A stretch of DNA of 64,000 nucleotides from GCA-003244245 sp050700355 (lineage in GTDB: Bacteria > Actinomycetota > Actinomycetes > Mycobacteriales > Pseudonocardiaceae): contig JBOHHE010000100.1 in assembly GCA_050700355.1 (NCBI GenBank), positions 1 to 64,000 on the forward strand. The letters run 5' to 3'. Every line of letters begins with the position of its first letter. Position 1 is the stretch's first letter. Below, in pieces: positions 16,008 to 24,893 of the stretch. The notes below the pieces were generated by a model. That model was not told the origin of the DNA, made no database searches, and saw only the letters and a program-made list of their open reading frames with translations. Position numbers and translations under genes: made by a program.

Positions 16008-16742
16008 ATGACGAATCCAATCCGTATGACGAATCCGGTCCGGCTCGACGACCTGATCGAGGCCATCAAAAAGGTGCACTCCGACGCCCTGGAGCAGCTG
16101 GCCAGCGCGGTCATCGCCGGGGATCACCTCGGCGATGTGGCCGACCATCTGATCGGCCACTTCGTCGACCAGGCACGACGCTCGGGCGCCTCCTGGACGG
16201 AGATCGGCAGAAGCATGGGAGTCACCAAACAAGCAGCTCAGAAACGCTTTGTTCCGAAGCGCCCCAGCGAGCCCTCAGATCTCGACCCCAGCCAGGGATT
16301 CAGCCGGTTCACCGACCGGGCGAGGAACGTCGTGGTGACGGCGCAGAACGAAGCCCGCTCGGCAGGCAACGACGAGATCCGTCCTGAACACCTGGTCCTA
16401 GGGCTGCTCAACGAGCCGGACGGGCTCGCCGCAGTGTCGATCGCCGCCCAAGGCGTGCTGCTGGACACTGTCCGGCACACCGTCACCGCGACCCTGCCTC
16501 CAGCGGCCGAGCAGGTACCCGACCTCATCCCGTTCGATCCACAAGCCCGCAAAGCGCTGGAACTCACGTTCCGGGAAGCCCTGCGAATGGGCCACAACTA
16601 CATCGGAACCGAGCACATCCTGCTCGCACTGCTAGAACTCGAAGACGGTGCGGGCGTGCTCACCGGCCTCGGCGTTGACAAGGCGACCGCCGAAGCCACC
16701 ATCACCGACGCCGTGGCCGCCATCCAGCAGACGGACACTTGA
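16008..16742 (+). CDS. HTH plus Clp-N (ClpC-like N-domain) protein
   Basis: A 244-residue protein with no ATPase module. Residues 10-85 form an N-terminal helical part with a helix-turn-helix-like ASWTEIGRSMGVTKQAAQKR. From about residue 95 a double Clp-N domain follows: FSRFTDRARNVVVTAQNEAR, EIRPEHLVLGLLNEP, then ALELTFREALRMGHNYIGTE and HILLALLE, closely matching the ClpC N-terminus. Free-standing Clp-N/HTH proteins occur widely in actinomycetes and are thought to act as regulators or adaptors of Clp chaperones. The twin inverted repeats just before its ATG suggest negative autoregulation. The start at 16008 leaves almost no leader after the second operator; ATG 16026 is an alternative. Confidence 0.8.
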   Translation: MTNPIRMTNPVRLDDLIEAIKKVHSDALEQLASAVIAGDHLGDVADHLIGHFVDQARRSGASWTEIGRSMGVTKQAAQKRFVPKRPSEPSDLDPSQGFSRFTDRARNVVVTAQNEARSAGNDEIRPEHLVLGLLNEPDGLAAVSIAAQGVLLDTVRHTVTATLPPAAEQVPDLIPFDPQARKALELTFREALRMGHNYIGTEHILLALLELEDGAGVLTGLGVDKATAEATITDAVAAIQQTDT

Positions 16743-16901
16743 GGCGATGGCGATCAGACCCCAGAGGCAGGCACGGTGAATTGCTCTCGGCGCTGAGCCC
16801 ATCGAATACGTATTAGGATACAGAAAAGCAACCGACCTGGCAGCCCATCTCGGTGTCAACAGAGCGGGAACACATCACAATGCCGGAAGGGCGTACAGGG
16901 G

Positions 16902-17633
16902 ATGATCGGTTTAGTCCTCGCGGCCGGCGCGGGACGTCGACTGCGCCCGTACACCGACGCACTACCCAAGGCGCTTGTGCCGGTGGACGGTGAGACCACT
17001 ATCCTGGATATCGCGTTGCGCAACTTGGCCACGGTCGGCCTTACCGATGTCACCGTCGTTGTCGGGTACGCTGCTAACGTCGTCGAAGAGCGCCAGGCGG
17101 CGCTACAAGACAAGCATGGCGTCGAGCTCACCCTGGTGCACAATGATAAAGCTGAGGAGTGGAACAACGCGTACTCCCTCTGGCTGGCGCGTGAGTACTT
17201 CACCGAAGGTGTTCTATTGGTCAACGGCGACACCGTGCATCCGGTGAGCGTTGAGAAGGCGCTGTTGGCGCGCCGCACCGCTGGGATCCTGCTCGCCGTC
17301 GACAACGTCAAGAAGCTTGCCGACGAGGAGATGAAGGTCATCCTGAATCAGGCCGGCCAGCTCACCAGAATCACCAAACAGATGCATCCGGCCGACGCGT
17401 ACGGAGAGTACATTGGCGTCACCCTGATCGAGCCGGAGGTCGCTGGAGCACTCACCGAGGCACTGGAAGCGACCTGGCGAGTCGACCCCAACCGTTACTA
17501 CGAGGATGCCTACCAGAAATACGCTGACGGGGGCGGGGAGATCAAGACAGTCCCGATCGGCACGATCGACTGGGTTGAGGTCGACGACCACGCCGATCTG
17601 GAGCGGGCCAGGGAGATCGCGTGCCACTGCTAG
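16902..17633 (+). CDS. LicC-like nucleotidyltransferase (NTP transferase family)
   Basis: A 243-residue nucleotidyltransferase of the sugar-phosphate/phosphocholine cytidylyltransferase type. The N-terminal signature is VLAAGAGRRLRPYTDALPKA (residues 5-24), followed by DVTVVVGYAANVVEE, EEWNNAYSLWLAREYFTEGV and LLVNGDTVHP, where the Asp binds metal. The WNNAYSLW segment resembles the YNNIYS-type motif of LicC phosphocholine cytidylyltransferases. The C-terminus has TIDWVEVDDHADLERAREIA, the usual metal-binding Asp region. It would activate a phosphorylated alcohol or sugar with CTP or a dNTP. It is monocistronic, with no pathway neighbours to fix the substrate. The start at 16902 has GGAAGGG 12 bases upstream, slightly far. 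Confidence 0.8.
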   Translation: MIGLVLAAGAGRRLRPYTDALPKALVPVDGETTILDIALRNLATVGLTDVTVVVGYAANVVEERQAALQDKHGVELTLVHNDKAEEWNNAYSLWLAREYFTEGVLLVNGDTVHPVSVEKALLARRTAGILLAVDNVKKLADEEMKVILNQAGQLTRITKQMHPADAYGEYIGVTLIEPEVAGALTEALEATWRVDPNRYYEDAYQKYADGGGEIKTVPIGTIDWVEVDDHADLERAREIACHC

Positions 17634-17713
17634 CGTGGATGCATTCGGGAAATTCGGTGGTCGACCAGCTCAGCGCGGAGTTGCGGGTCGGTGGTCGGGA
17701 CGAATTGGGCCGG

Positions 17714-19066
17714 TCACGCTGAACGCCGCTGGATGGAGTGCACGCCGGGGATCTCGTCGTTGCGGAACGCGTCGACGAACAGCCGGTGGTCGTCGCGCAC
17801 CACTGCCGCGTACTCCCGGGCGAATGTGGTCAGCCAGTCGATGAACTGAGCCTCCCGGTTGCCGATCACCGCGGCGATCGCGTTCTCGGTCTGGAACGGC
17901 ACCAGGGTGTGGTCGGAATCGGAATCGGAAACGCAGTGCACCTTCGCGGTGGCCCGGCCGAGGTAGTCCAGCACCGGCGTTATCTCGTCCGGTTCGGTCA
18001 ATTCGGTCCAGGCCAGGTCGGTGACGTACGGGGACAGCTCGGAGACCACATATCCCACCCCGTCCACCTCGGTGTGGCCGAGCAACGGGTCGGCATGCGC
18101 TTGCAGGGCACGCTGGGAGACTGCGGTGCGGTGGCCGTGGTGCTGGAAGTAGGACGCGATCCGCTCGTCGGTGACCACCCGGGACGGGGCCGCGACGTTG
18201 CCCTGCTTCATCGAGAGCACCACATCGTTGTCCAGCGCCTGGTTGTAGCCCTCGATTAGCACGTTATAAGCGGGCAATCCGGCGCTGCCGATGCCGAAAC
18301 CGCTGCGCCCCACGACATCCTTGATAGCGTAAGCGATGCCGTGGAATTTCTTGCTCTCCGGAATGGTGCCCAGGTAGTGCTCGAACGCCGCACACGCGGC
18401 GGCGCGCTCGGCGTCATCCAGTCGCCGTACCCCCGGCCCATCCCGGAACCGGCGGTTGAAGCCTTCTGTCTCGGTGATCGACTCGAGCAGTCCGAAGCGG
18501 GTGCGCAGCCGGGCCAGCTGCAGCACCTGGTGAATCACCCCCTCGGTGGTGTCCAGGCGCAGTGAGAAGTCGCTGTCGTCGTCGACGTCGAGGAACTGCC
18601 GCACCTGGTCCACATAGGCCTGGACATAGGTCGCCACCAGGGCGTCGATGGCCGTGTCGGACAGCGCCTTGCGCCAGCCGAGCAGCGCGACGCTGGCCGC
18701 CATTCGCTGCAGATCCCAGGTGAAGTGCCCGAGGTAGGCCTCATCGAAGTCGTTCACGTCGAAGATCAGTACCCCGTTGCCGTCCATGTAGGTGCCGAAG
18801 TTCTCCGCATGCAGGTCACCCTGGATCCAGACCCGGCTGGTGCGCTCATCGGCCCACGGGTCCTCCAGCGTGATCACGTCGGCGTAGAACAGGCAGGTGC
18901 TGCCCCGGTAGAAGGCGAACGGGTCGGCGGCCATCTTGCGGAACTTGGTCCGGAAAGCCGCCGGATCGGCCGCCATGAGGTCGGCGAAGGCATCGACCAG
19001 CGTGTCGACGATGAGGTGGCGCCGAGCATCGGCGTCCCGGGTGTGCAGAGATTCGATCAGCGACAT
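17714..19066 (-). CDS. DUF2252 family protein
   Basis: A 450-residue protein from the ATG at 19066, preceded by AAGGGAG. The DUF2252 family has a kinase-like fold of unproven activity. Visible family segments are FYRGSTCLFYADVITLEDPW, VWIQGDLHAENFGTYMDGNG, VLIFDVNDFDEAYLGHFTWD, RRLDDAERAAA and VVGRSGFGIGSAGLPAYNVL near the middle, and SQRALQAHADPLLGHTEVDG later. The GDLHAENFG and DFDEA segments resemble the catalytic loop and metal site of aminoglycoside-phosphotransferase-like kinases. It is followed upstream by the mdh gene in the same orientation, but a 10-bp inverted repeat separates them, so it probably has its own promoter. Confidence 0.85.
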   Translation of the reverse strand: MSLIESLHTRDADARRHLIVDTLVDAFADLMAADPAAFRTKFRKMAADPFAFYRGSTCLFYADVITLEDPWADERTSRVWIQGDLHAENFGTYMDGNGVLIFDVNDFDEAYLGHFTWDLQRMAASVALLGWRKALSDTAIDALVATYVQAYVDQVRQFLDVDDDSDFSLRLDTTEGVIHQVLQLARLRTRFGLLESITETEGFNRRFRDGPGVRRLDDAERAAACAAFEHYLGTIPESKKFHGIAYAIKDVVGRSGFGIGSAGLPAYNVLIEGYNQALDNDVVLSMKQGNVAAPSRVVTDERIASYFQHHGHRTAVSQRALQAHADPLLGHTEVDGVGYVVSELSPYVTDLAWTELTEPDEITPVLDYLGRATAKVHCVSDSDSDHTLVPFQTENAIAAVIGNREAQFIDWLTTFAREYAAVVRDDHRLFVDAFRNDEIPGVHSIQRRSA

Positions 19067-19085
19067 AATGCTCCCTTCGGGAGCT

Positions 19086-19127
19086 CGTGAGTGGCAAGAC
19101 GTGTCATAGCACTCAACGCCACTCACG
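19086..19127. promoter_or_regulatory. 10-bp inverted repeat between mdh and DUF2252 gene
   Basis: cgtgagtggc (19086-19095) and gccactcacg (19118-19127) are perfectly complementary, separated by 22 bases. A further partial copy (gccactca) follows at about 19135. The element lies 13 bp past the mdh stop (reading leftwards) and 20 bp before the DUF2252 ATG. It could be a terminator without a U tract or an operator for the downstream gene; the long loop favours an operator. Confidence 0.45.
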
Positions 19128-19139
19128 GGGCGCAGCCAC

Positions 19140-20096
19140 TCAGAGGTTGTGCACGTCGGCTTGTTTCGCGCGGACCGCTTCGGCGGCCTGGCGCAGCTCG
19201 GCGAGTTCGCCCTCGGTCAGTGGGGTCGCCACCACTCTGCGCACGCCGACCCTGCCCAGCTCGGCGGTGACGCCGAGGTAGACACCGGAGATGCCGTACT
19301 CGCCGTCCACCCAGGCGCACACCGGCAGCACGGCACCGGAGTCCTGGTGTACGGCGCGCACCATCCGGGCCGCCGCGGCGGAGGGGGCGTAGTAAGCCGA
19401 GCCGGTCTTGAGCAGAGCGACTACCTCGGCGCCGCCGTTGCGGGTCCGGGTCACCAGCTCTTCGATCTTGGCGCTGGGCAGCAGATCGGTCAATGGCTTG
19501 CCGTCCACCGCGCAGGCGCTGGGCACCGGGACCATGGTGTCACCGTGCGAACCGAGGGTCAGGGTGCGCACCGAGGACACCGGAACGGCCAGCTCCTCGG
19601 CAACGAAGTGGGTGAACCGCGCGGTATCGAGCATCCCGGCCTGGCCCAGCACCCGGTGCCGGGGGAATCCGGTCGCGAGCTGGGCCAGCGCGGTCATCTC
19701 GTCCAGCGGGTTGGACACCACGATCACCACCGCGTCCGGGGCGTGACGCGCGATGTTCTCCGACACTTCACGGACGATCCGGGCGTTGGTCTCGAGCAGG
19801 TCCATCCGGCTCATCCCGGGCTTGCGAGGCAGCCCAGCGGTGATCACAGCGATGTCGGCGCCCGCGACCGCTTCGTAGCCCGAGCCGTCCCGGCCGGTGG
19901 TCTGGCCGAGCACCCTGGTCTCGAAACCCTCCACCGGACGCGACTGGTTCATGTCCAGCGCGAGGCCCTCCGGCTTGCCCTCGACGACGTCAGTGAGCAC
20001 GACTGTGTCGAACACGTCGTACTCGGCCAGCCGCTGCGCTGTCGTCGAACCGTAGAAGCCGGCCCCGATGACGGCGACCTTTCCCGAACGTGCCAT
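19140..20096 (-). CDS. mdh: Malate dehydrogenase, LDH-like type
   Basis: A 318-residue NAD-dependent malate dehydrogenase of the lactate-dehydrogenase-like clade that interconverts malate and oxaloacetate. It has the Rossmann loop VAVIGAGFYGSTTAQRLAEY near the N-terminus, ADIAVITAGLPRKPGMSRMD (active-site loop arginines), VVSNPLDEMTALA, HRVLGQAGMLDTARFTHFVA and the catalytic histidine in TLGSHGDTMVPVPSA. The ATG at 20096 is preceded by GAGAGGA about 13 bases upstream. It is the last gene of a same-strand run (pentapeptide protein, MFS, DMT, DUF3017, mdh) with gaps of at most 43 bases. Confidence 0.93.
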   Translation of the reverse strand: MARSGKVAVIGAGFYGSTTAQRLAEYDVFDTVVLTDVVEGKPEGLALDMNQSRPVEGFETRVLGQTTGRDGSGYEAVAGADIAVITAGLPRKPGMSRMDLLETNARIVREVSENIARHAPDAVVIVVSNPLDEMTALAQLATGFPRHRVLGQAGMLDTARFTHFVAEELAVPVSSVRTLTLGSHGDTMVPVPSACAVDGKPLTDLLPSAKIEELVTRTRNGGAEVVALLKTGSAYYAPSAAAARMVRAVHQDSGAVLPVCAWVDGEYGISGVYLGVTAELGRVGVRRVVATPLTEGELAELRQAAEAVRAKQADVHNL

Positions 20097-20139
20097 TCGT
20101 GACGCAATCCTCTCTGCAAGCGATGTGGACGGCTGCGGC

Positions 20140-20451
20140 TCAGCCGTCTCCCAGCGGTCCCCCGGTGATGGTCAGCGCGACGGCCAGCATGAGCAGCCCG
20201 GACCCGCCGTAGGTGAGTACGTCCACGCGCTGACCACGGACGACGAGCAGACCGGCTCGCTCGGGCGACAGGATCGCCCGTAGTCCGGCCGCGAACAGCA
20301 ACGTAACGCCGATGATCGCGGCACCTTCCCGCCAGTGATACTGCACGATACGCACCAGTGCGAGCAGCACCCCGGCCAGGACCGCGCCGAAAGCCAGGTG
20401 GCCGCGCCAGTTCGTCGCACTCACGGCGGCCATCCTTGCATCGGCGTTCAC
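20140..20451 (-). CDS. DUF3017 small membrane protein
   Basis: A 103-residue protein if started at the GTG at 20451, which overlaps the stop of the DMT transporter gene as GTGA. Starting at the ATG at 20433 gives 97 residues but has no spaced ribosome site. It contains three hydrophobic segments (HLAFGAVLAGVLLALVRIVQ, AIIGVTLLFAAGLRAIL, GGSGLLMLAVALTITGG) with the DUF3017 feature SPERAGLLVVRGQRVDVLTY between the second and third. Function is unknown; in many actinobacteria DUF3017 lies next to mdh or folD, as here. Confidence 0.8.
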   Translation of the reverse strand: MNADARMAAVSATNWRGHLAFGAVLAGVLLALVRIVQYHWREGAAIIGVTLLFAAGLRAILSPERAGLLVVRGQRVDVLTYGGSGLLMLAVALTITGGPLGDG

Positions 20452-21425
20452 CCCCGACGGCGGCCGGGCAGCACGATCACGGTGACCGCCAGCAGGGTGA
20501 TCGCCGTGCCGAGCAGAGTGGTAGCGCTGAGGTAGCTGGCCCCGGTGGGCACGAACAGGTCGAGCAGTACCGCCCCGACGAGCTGCCCCGCCACTGTGCC
20601 CAGCGCCAACAGGAGTACCCCGGTGAGCGGGACGATCACCGCGGCGGCGCTGACGAACAGCACACCCAGGGGGCCGCCCAGGTAGAGCCAGGGCTGGGTG
20701 GGCAGCGGATCCGGCAGTCCGCGGATCGTGAGCTCCACGACCGCCACCCCGGTGAGCACCACGGTGCCCACCACGAAGTTGACCAGCGCGGCGGGCAGCA
20801 TGCTGGCCAGCGGGTGCCCTTCGGCCCGGGCGGCTGCTCCTACCAGCCCGTTCACCGCCTGTTGCCAGGCGATGCCCGCACCGGCCAGCGCGGGCAGCAC
20901 CACCAGCCACAGGGCTTGGGGCGCGTCGAGCCGGTCGGACATGGCCAGCACCACAGCACCCAGCGCGAGGGCCGCGCCGACCGCTCGACGGGGTGTGAGC
21001 GCCCGCCGTCCGCCCGGCCCGATGCCTGCCCGGTCGACCAGCAAGCTGCTGGCCGCCTGCCCGGCCACCACGGCGACGGTGAACACCGCAACTCCGATGG
21101 CAGCGATGGTGAGTCCCTGGCAGGTCACCAGAAAGGCCCCGAACACCCCGCCGAGCAACTGGTAAGGCCGCAATGCGGATGACCCTGACTTCCGCACAGC
21201 GGCGCGGACCCTGCGCAACCCCCTCCGCAGCTGCGGCGACGCGGCCGCCACCAGGAGCAGCAATCCCAACCCACCGAGGAAGGACAGCAAGGCGGCGACC
21301 AGACCGTCGTCGATCCGCCTGCCGAGTTCACCGTTGATCCGGGCCTGCACAGCCGTCCCCACTCCGATCACGACCGCCACCGAGGTCCCGGCGCCCCGCA
21401 CCCCTGTGGAGGTCGTCGCCGTCAT
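20448..21425 (-). CDS. DMT-superfamily transporter (DUF606/YdcZ type)
   Basis: A 325-residue membrane protein made of two homologous halves of the YdcZ (DUF606) family within the drug/metabolite transporter superfamily. The N-half has VAVVIGVGTAVQARINGELG and LSFLGGLGLLLLVAAASP. The C-half repeats these as GAGIAWQQAVNGLVGAAARA and VNFVVGTVVLTGVAVVELT, and it ends with VTVIVLPGRRRG. About ten membrane helices are expected. The start overlaps the stop of the MFS gene as ATGA and the stop overlaps the DUF3017 start as GTGA, so translation is coupled throughout. The substrate is unknown. Confidence 0.85.
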   Translation of the reverse strand: MTATTSTGVRGAGTSVAVVIGVGTAVQARINGELGRRIDDGLVAALLSFLGGLGLLLLVAAASPQLRRGLRRVRAAVRKSGSSALRPYQLLGGVFGAFLVTCQGLTIAAIGVAVFTVAVVAGQAASSLLVDRAGIGPGGRRALTPRRAVGAALALGAVVLAMSDRLDAPQALWLVVLPALAGAGIAWQQAVNGLVGAAARAEGHPLASMLPAALVNFVVGTVVLTGVAVVELTIRGLPDPLPTQPWLYLGGPLGVLFVSAAAVIVPLTGVLLLALGTVAGQLVGAVLLDLFVPTGASYLSATTLLGTAITLLAVTVIVLPGRRRG

Positions 21426-22684
21426 GACGGCTCCACCATGTCGGTGCGGGACGCCCTCGCCAGGGTGACGATCGTCACCGCGATGGCCAGTGCGAGCGCA
21501 GCCACCGCAGCTCCCCCGGCGGGTCCGAAACGGTCCAGGCAGATGCCGACGGCGGGCGCGGCCAACGCTGTGCCCGCCGTCGACGCGGTGGACTGCCAGC
21601 CGAACGCCTCCGCTCGACGCCGCTGCGGGGCACGCTGCGCGAGCCTGCCATACACCGCCCCCAGTGCGGGCGCGATCGCGCTACCGCCGAGGAACAGCAC
21701 GATGCCGACAAGTATCGGGGAGCCCGACTCCGCCAGTACCACCACCAGCGCCACCATGCCGGCGAGCACCGCGCCCAGCCGCAGGGTCAGTCGAGGTGGC
21801 GCCGAGGTGGAACGCGCGCCCGCGACCAGCCCACCGAGCAGGGAACCGACGGCCCACACCGCGGCGAGCACCCCGGCGAGGAAGGGCTCCCCCCGCTCCC
21901 GTGCCCAGGCGATGATCACCAGATCGGTCGCGATCAGGCCCGCCACCAACAGGCCCATCGCGACGACGAGCGCGGCCAGCCCCGGCTCAGCCAGCACACT
22001 GCGCCTGCGCAGCGGTCCTCTCGCCGGGGTGTCCTCCGACGGCGGCGCGGCCAGCCCGGCCCTGCGCAGCATCCCGGCGAACCCCAGCCCGCCAACCAGC
22101 ACAAATCCGGCGACCAGCAGCGTGCTGGGCGACGTTCCGGCCAGCGCGACGGTGGCGGCGACCGCAAGCGGCCCGATGACGAACAACAGCTCCTGCACAG
22201 TGGCTTCCATGGTGTACACCGAATCCCGCAACGCGGGCGGCACCAGCCGCGGCCAGCCGGCCCGGGCGATCTGGTTCACCGGCGGCAGGGCCAGGCCGGT
22301 GACCGCCGCCAGCGCCACGGCCACCGCCCAGTAGTCCGCCGGTAACAAAGCGGGCAGCGCGGCGAGCGCCGCCAGCCCGGCGGAGTAACTCAGCGACGTG
22401 ACGATCACCAACCGGACGACGTGACCCCGGTCCACGATGCGGCCCCACCAGGGTGCGGCCACGCTCTGGCAGACGGTGAGCGCGCCAACGACGACTCCAG
22501 CCAACGTGTAGGAGCCGGTCCAGCCCGCGACCAGAAACGTGAGTGCCAGCGCGGTGCACGCGAAATGCAGCCGCCCGGCCAGGGTCCAGCACAGCAGTCC
22601 AGGCAGGTGTGGGACCGCGAAAACTTCCCGGTACCGGCGGGTCAGCCCGGATCCGGTGCTGACCTGCTTTCCGACACGGCCCAC
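21422..22684 (-). CDS. MFS transporter
   Basis: A 420-residue major facilitator protein from a GTG at 22684, three bases after the pentapeptide gene's stop. Some twelve hydrophobic segments are visible. Loop 2-3 carries the family signature as PWWGRIVDRGHVVRLVIV (G...DR.G.R). A central loop around 225 is rich in basic residues (EDTPARGPLRRRSVL), and the second half repeats the topology (AVWAVGSLLGGLVAGARSTS). Similar proteins are efflux pumps for small molecules. Its coupling to a pentapeptide-repeat gene upstream and a DMT gene downstream is notable, since all three families have members linked to drug tolerance, but the substrate cannot be read from sequence. Confidence 0.85.
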   Translation of the reverse strand: MGRVGKQVSTGSGLTRRYREVFAVPHLPGLLCWTLAGRLHFACTALALTFLVAGWTGSYTLAGVVVGALTVCQSVAAPWWGRIVDRGHVVRLVIVTSLSYSAGLAALAALPALLPADYWAVAVALAAVTGLALPPVNQIARAGWPRLVPPALRDSVYTMEATVQELLFVIGPLAVAATVALAGTSPSTLLVAGFVLVGGLGFAGMLRRAGLAAPPSEDTPARGPLRRRSVLAEPGLAALVVAMGLLVAGLIATDLVIIAWARERGEPFLAGVLAAVWAVGSLLGGLVAGARSTSAPPRLTLRLGAVLAGMVALVVVLAESGSPILVGIVLFLGGSAIAPALGAVYGRLAQRAPQRRRAEAFGWQSTASTAGTALAAPAVGICLDRFGPAGGAAVAALALAIAVTIVTLARASRTDMVEPS

Positions 22685-22687
22685 GAC

Positions 22688-23320
22688 TCAGGCCGGACCG
22701 AAGTCCACCCGCAGCCCGTTGGCGACGGCGAAGCGGACCGCTGTGTCGACATCGATCCGGGCGCCGTCCAGCCGCGCCTGCACCAGGGCATCGGCGTCGA
22801 GCCGGGCCCCGCGCAGGTCGGCGCCCTCCAGCCGAGTCCCGAGCATCCGGGCACCGGTCAGGTCGGCGCCGGAAAGATCGGCCCGGCGCAGGTCGGCCTG
22901 GACGAGGTTGGCCTCGGTCAGCCGCAAGCCCGACAATACGACCTCGCGCAGGTCGGCCCCGCCCAGCGCGGTGAGTCTCAGGTCGACCTCGCGCAGCGTC
23001 CACGGCCGCAACCGGCAGTCGCTGATCGTGCTGCCCAACAGGGAGCAGTTCGCCAGTAGCGAATCGGCCAGCACGGTGCGCTGGAAGGTGCAGGTGGAAA
23101 ACGCCGTCGCGTGATGCTGCGAAGCGCCCAGGTCAGCCCGGGTGAAGTCGCATTCGGTGAACCGGCAGCCACGGGTGCGCAACCCACGCAGATCCGCGTC
23201 GGTGAACCGGCAGTTGACGAAGGAGCGCCCCTCCCACTCCTGATCATCGAACACCTGATCGGCGAAGTCCTCGCCGACAAAGTCCTCACCGGTACCGCCC
23301 TCATCGCGAATAGCCGTCAC
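22688..23320 (-). CDS. Pentapeptide-repeat protein (MfpA/Qnr-like architecture)
   Basis: A 210-residue protein largely built of A(D/N)Lxx pentapeptide repeats: RFTDADLRGLRTRGCRFTEC, DFTRADLGASQH, ADLREVVLSGLRLTEANLVQ, ADLRRADLSGADLTGARMLG and ADLRGARLDADALVQARLDG. Such repeats form a right-handed quadrilateral beta-helix that mimics DNA in MfpA and Qnr, which protect DNA gyrase from quinolones. Length is slightly over that of MfpA. The first ~25 residues are acidic and non-repeat; the last ~25 (VDTAVRFAVANGLRVDFGPA) are also non-repeat. It heads a coupled run with MFS and DMT transporters. Gyrase protection is an inference; many pentapeptide proteins have other or unknown roles. Confidence 0.85.
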   Translation of the reverse strand: MTAIRDEGGTGEDFVGEDFADQVFDDQEWEGRSFVNCRFTDADLRGLRTRGCRFTECDFTRADLGASQHHATAFSTCTFQRTVLADSLLANCSLLGSTISDCRLRPWTLREVDLRLTALGGADLREVVLSGLRLTEANLVQADLRRADLSGADLTGARMLGTRLEGADLRGARLDADALVQARLDGARIDVDTAVRFAVANGLRVDFGPA

Positions 23321-23398
23321 CTGCCCACCTTGTCAGCTTGCTCTACCGGATCGGGTAGCGCCCTGGCGGGCAGCGGCACCACGGCAGCTCAGCCCTGC

Positions 23399-24603
23399 TC
23401 ACCGTCCGATCCCGGCACTCGCCGTCTCGGACCACACGAGCACCGATCGCTGGCACTGCGCGAGCAGACGGGCGAAGCCATCCTCGGTGACCACCGGAAT
23501 GCCGTAATCACGGGCCTTGCGAGCCTTACCGGAGAGGCTGTCCGGATCGGCCGCGACAAGCAACGCCACCTTCTTCGTGACCGCACCATGCGGGACGAGG
23601 CCGACCTCGGCCGCATCCTGTTCCCACTCCGAGCGCAGGCGACTCATCTCGCCGGTAAAGACGACCAGATCTCCAGGGCGCAACGAGAGGCCTCCAATGG
23701 CTGTCGGATGGGCCGTCTCTGCTGGGCGACCGGGCATCGGTCGGGACTCCGCCAGCAGCTGATCGATCTCTTCGCCGCCGATGCCGAGCAGAATGCCGAC
23801 CGAGCGAAGGTCGCTGTGCTCAGTTTCCGTGATGACGCCATCGGACCAGGCCACCTGCGCCAACTGCTGGACGTAGTGCAGGTGCAGCTCCTGTGCTGCC
23901 GATCGCCCCATGCCCAGCCCGGCGGCCACAGCGACCAGGCCGTCGGACTCGGTGAGGGAGATGTGCCGATCGAGCAGCGCCTGGTCGAGCATGGCGAGAT
24001 AAGCGGCATGCTGATCGGGCAGCCCTGGGTCGGGCAGCCCTGGGTCGGCCAGCTCTGGATCAGGCAACCGCTCGACAAGCCGGGTGAGGAAATGCCGCTC
24101 CGGCCGCCGCGCCTGCTCGCGGGGCAGTCACGGCGTGCTCGATGACACCATCAGCGGCCAGGTCAGCGCTGCGGCCCGCACGCCGAAAGAGGCACAGCAG
24201 TCAGCCAAGCTGCGCCCCGAGCCCGGTAGGTAACGGTGAGCCAGACCCATCGTGCACAGCCCGTGCTCGACGGCGAGAGGGACCTGGTAGCCGCATCGCA
24301 GGAACTCGGCCGCGAGGAAACCCGCGTCGAACCGCAGGTTATGCGCGACTACCACTCGCCCCCGCAGCAGCGCAGCCAGCTCGCCGGTGATCTGGTCGAA
24401 CGTCGGAGCGTGCACGATCTCGGCAGCACGGATGCCGTGAATGCGCTGCGGCCGAGGTCGCGTCGAGGGTTGACGAGCGTCTCCCAGGTACCGGTGATCA
24501 CCCCGCGCGGAGAGACATGCACGACCGCGACTTCGACGATCCGCTCATGCCGGCCGGGATGGATACCCGTCGTCTCCAGATCCACCACCGCGTACCCGCT
24601 CAC
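23399..24603 (-). pseudogene. Exonuclease (DnaQ-like) plus BRCT protein, broken
   Basis: The GTG at 24603 follows GAGAGGG and opens the exonuclease domain (AVVDLETTGIHPGRHERIVE, with the DEDD acid pair D.E). The frame is lost near 24451-24454, where one missing base would restore NPRRDLGPQRIHGIRAAEI. It resumes with FDQITGELAALLRGRVVVAH, NLRFDAGFLAAEF and LPGSGRSLADCCASFGVRA. A second disturbance leaves a TGA at 24128-24130 where the conserved HRALDDA motif should be. The same frame then continues to a C-terminal segment with RPGDLVVFTGEMSRLRSEWE, GAVTKKVALLVAADPDSLSG and KARDYGIPVVTEDGFARLL, a BRCT-like domain. Two independent lesions suggest a true pseudogene. The intact family acts in DNA repair or proofreading. 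Confidence 0.75.
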
Positions 24604-24614
24604 TGGAACCCTCT

Positions 24615-24812
24615 CAGTCGTCTCTGCTCGTTGCGTTGCCACACTGGTCTGTCGTCCCAAAGCTGGATGACGTTGCAGGTTCACCCGACGCATTCCCCCT
24701 CCTGAGTGACAACTTCTACGTCCAACTGGACGAAGTGGACTTGTTGGCGAATCAGCACAGAATATGGTCCGCCGACGACATGCAGACGGTGCGTGAACTC
24801 GTCCCTCGATGA
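24615..24812 (+). pseudogene. C-terminal gene fragment, unknown
   Basis: On the plus strand an open frame without a start codon ends at 24812. It reads LLVALPHWSVVPKLDDVAGS, then PDAFPLLSDNFYVQLDEVDL and LANQHRIWSADDMQTVRELV, then stops. The composition is clearly protein-like. It sits just upstream of, and divergent from, the broken exonuclease gene, and looks like the 3' end of a gene whose start has been lost. I do not recognise the family. Confidence 0.3.
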
Positions 24813-24893
24813 CACGCGTCATCCGCTACCCACCCAACCGGCAATTCGGCTTGCAGTGACCGCATGGTCACACCGGCCCGATGGCAGCTTCCA

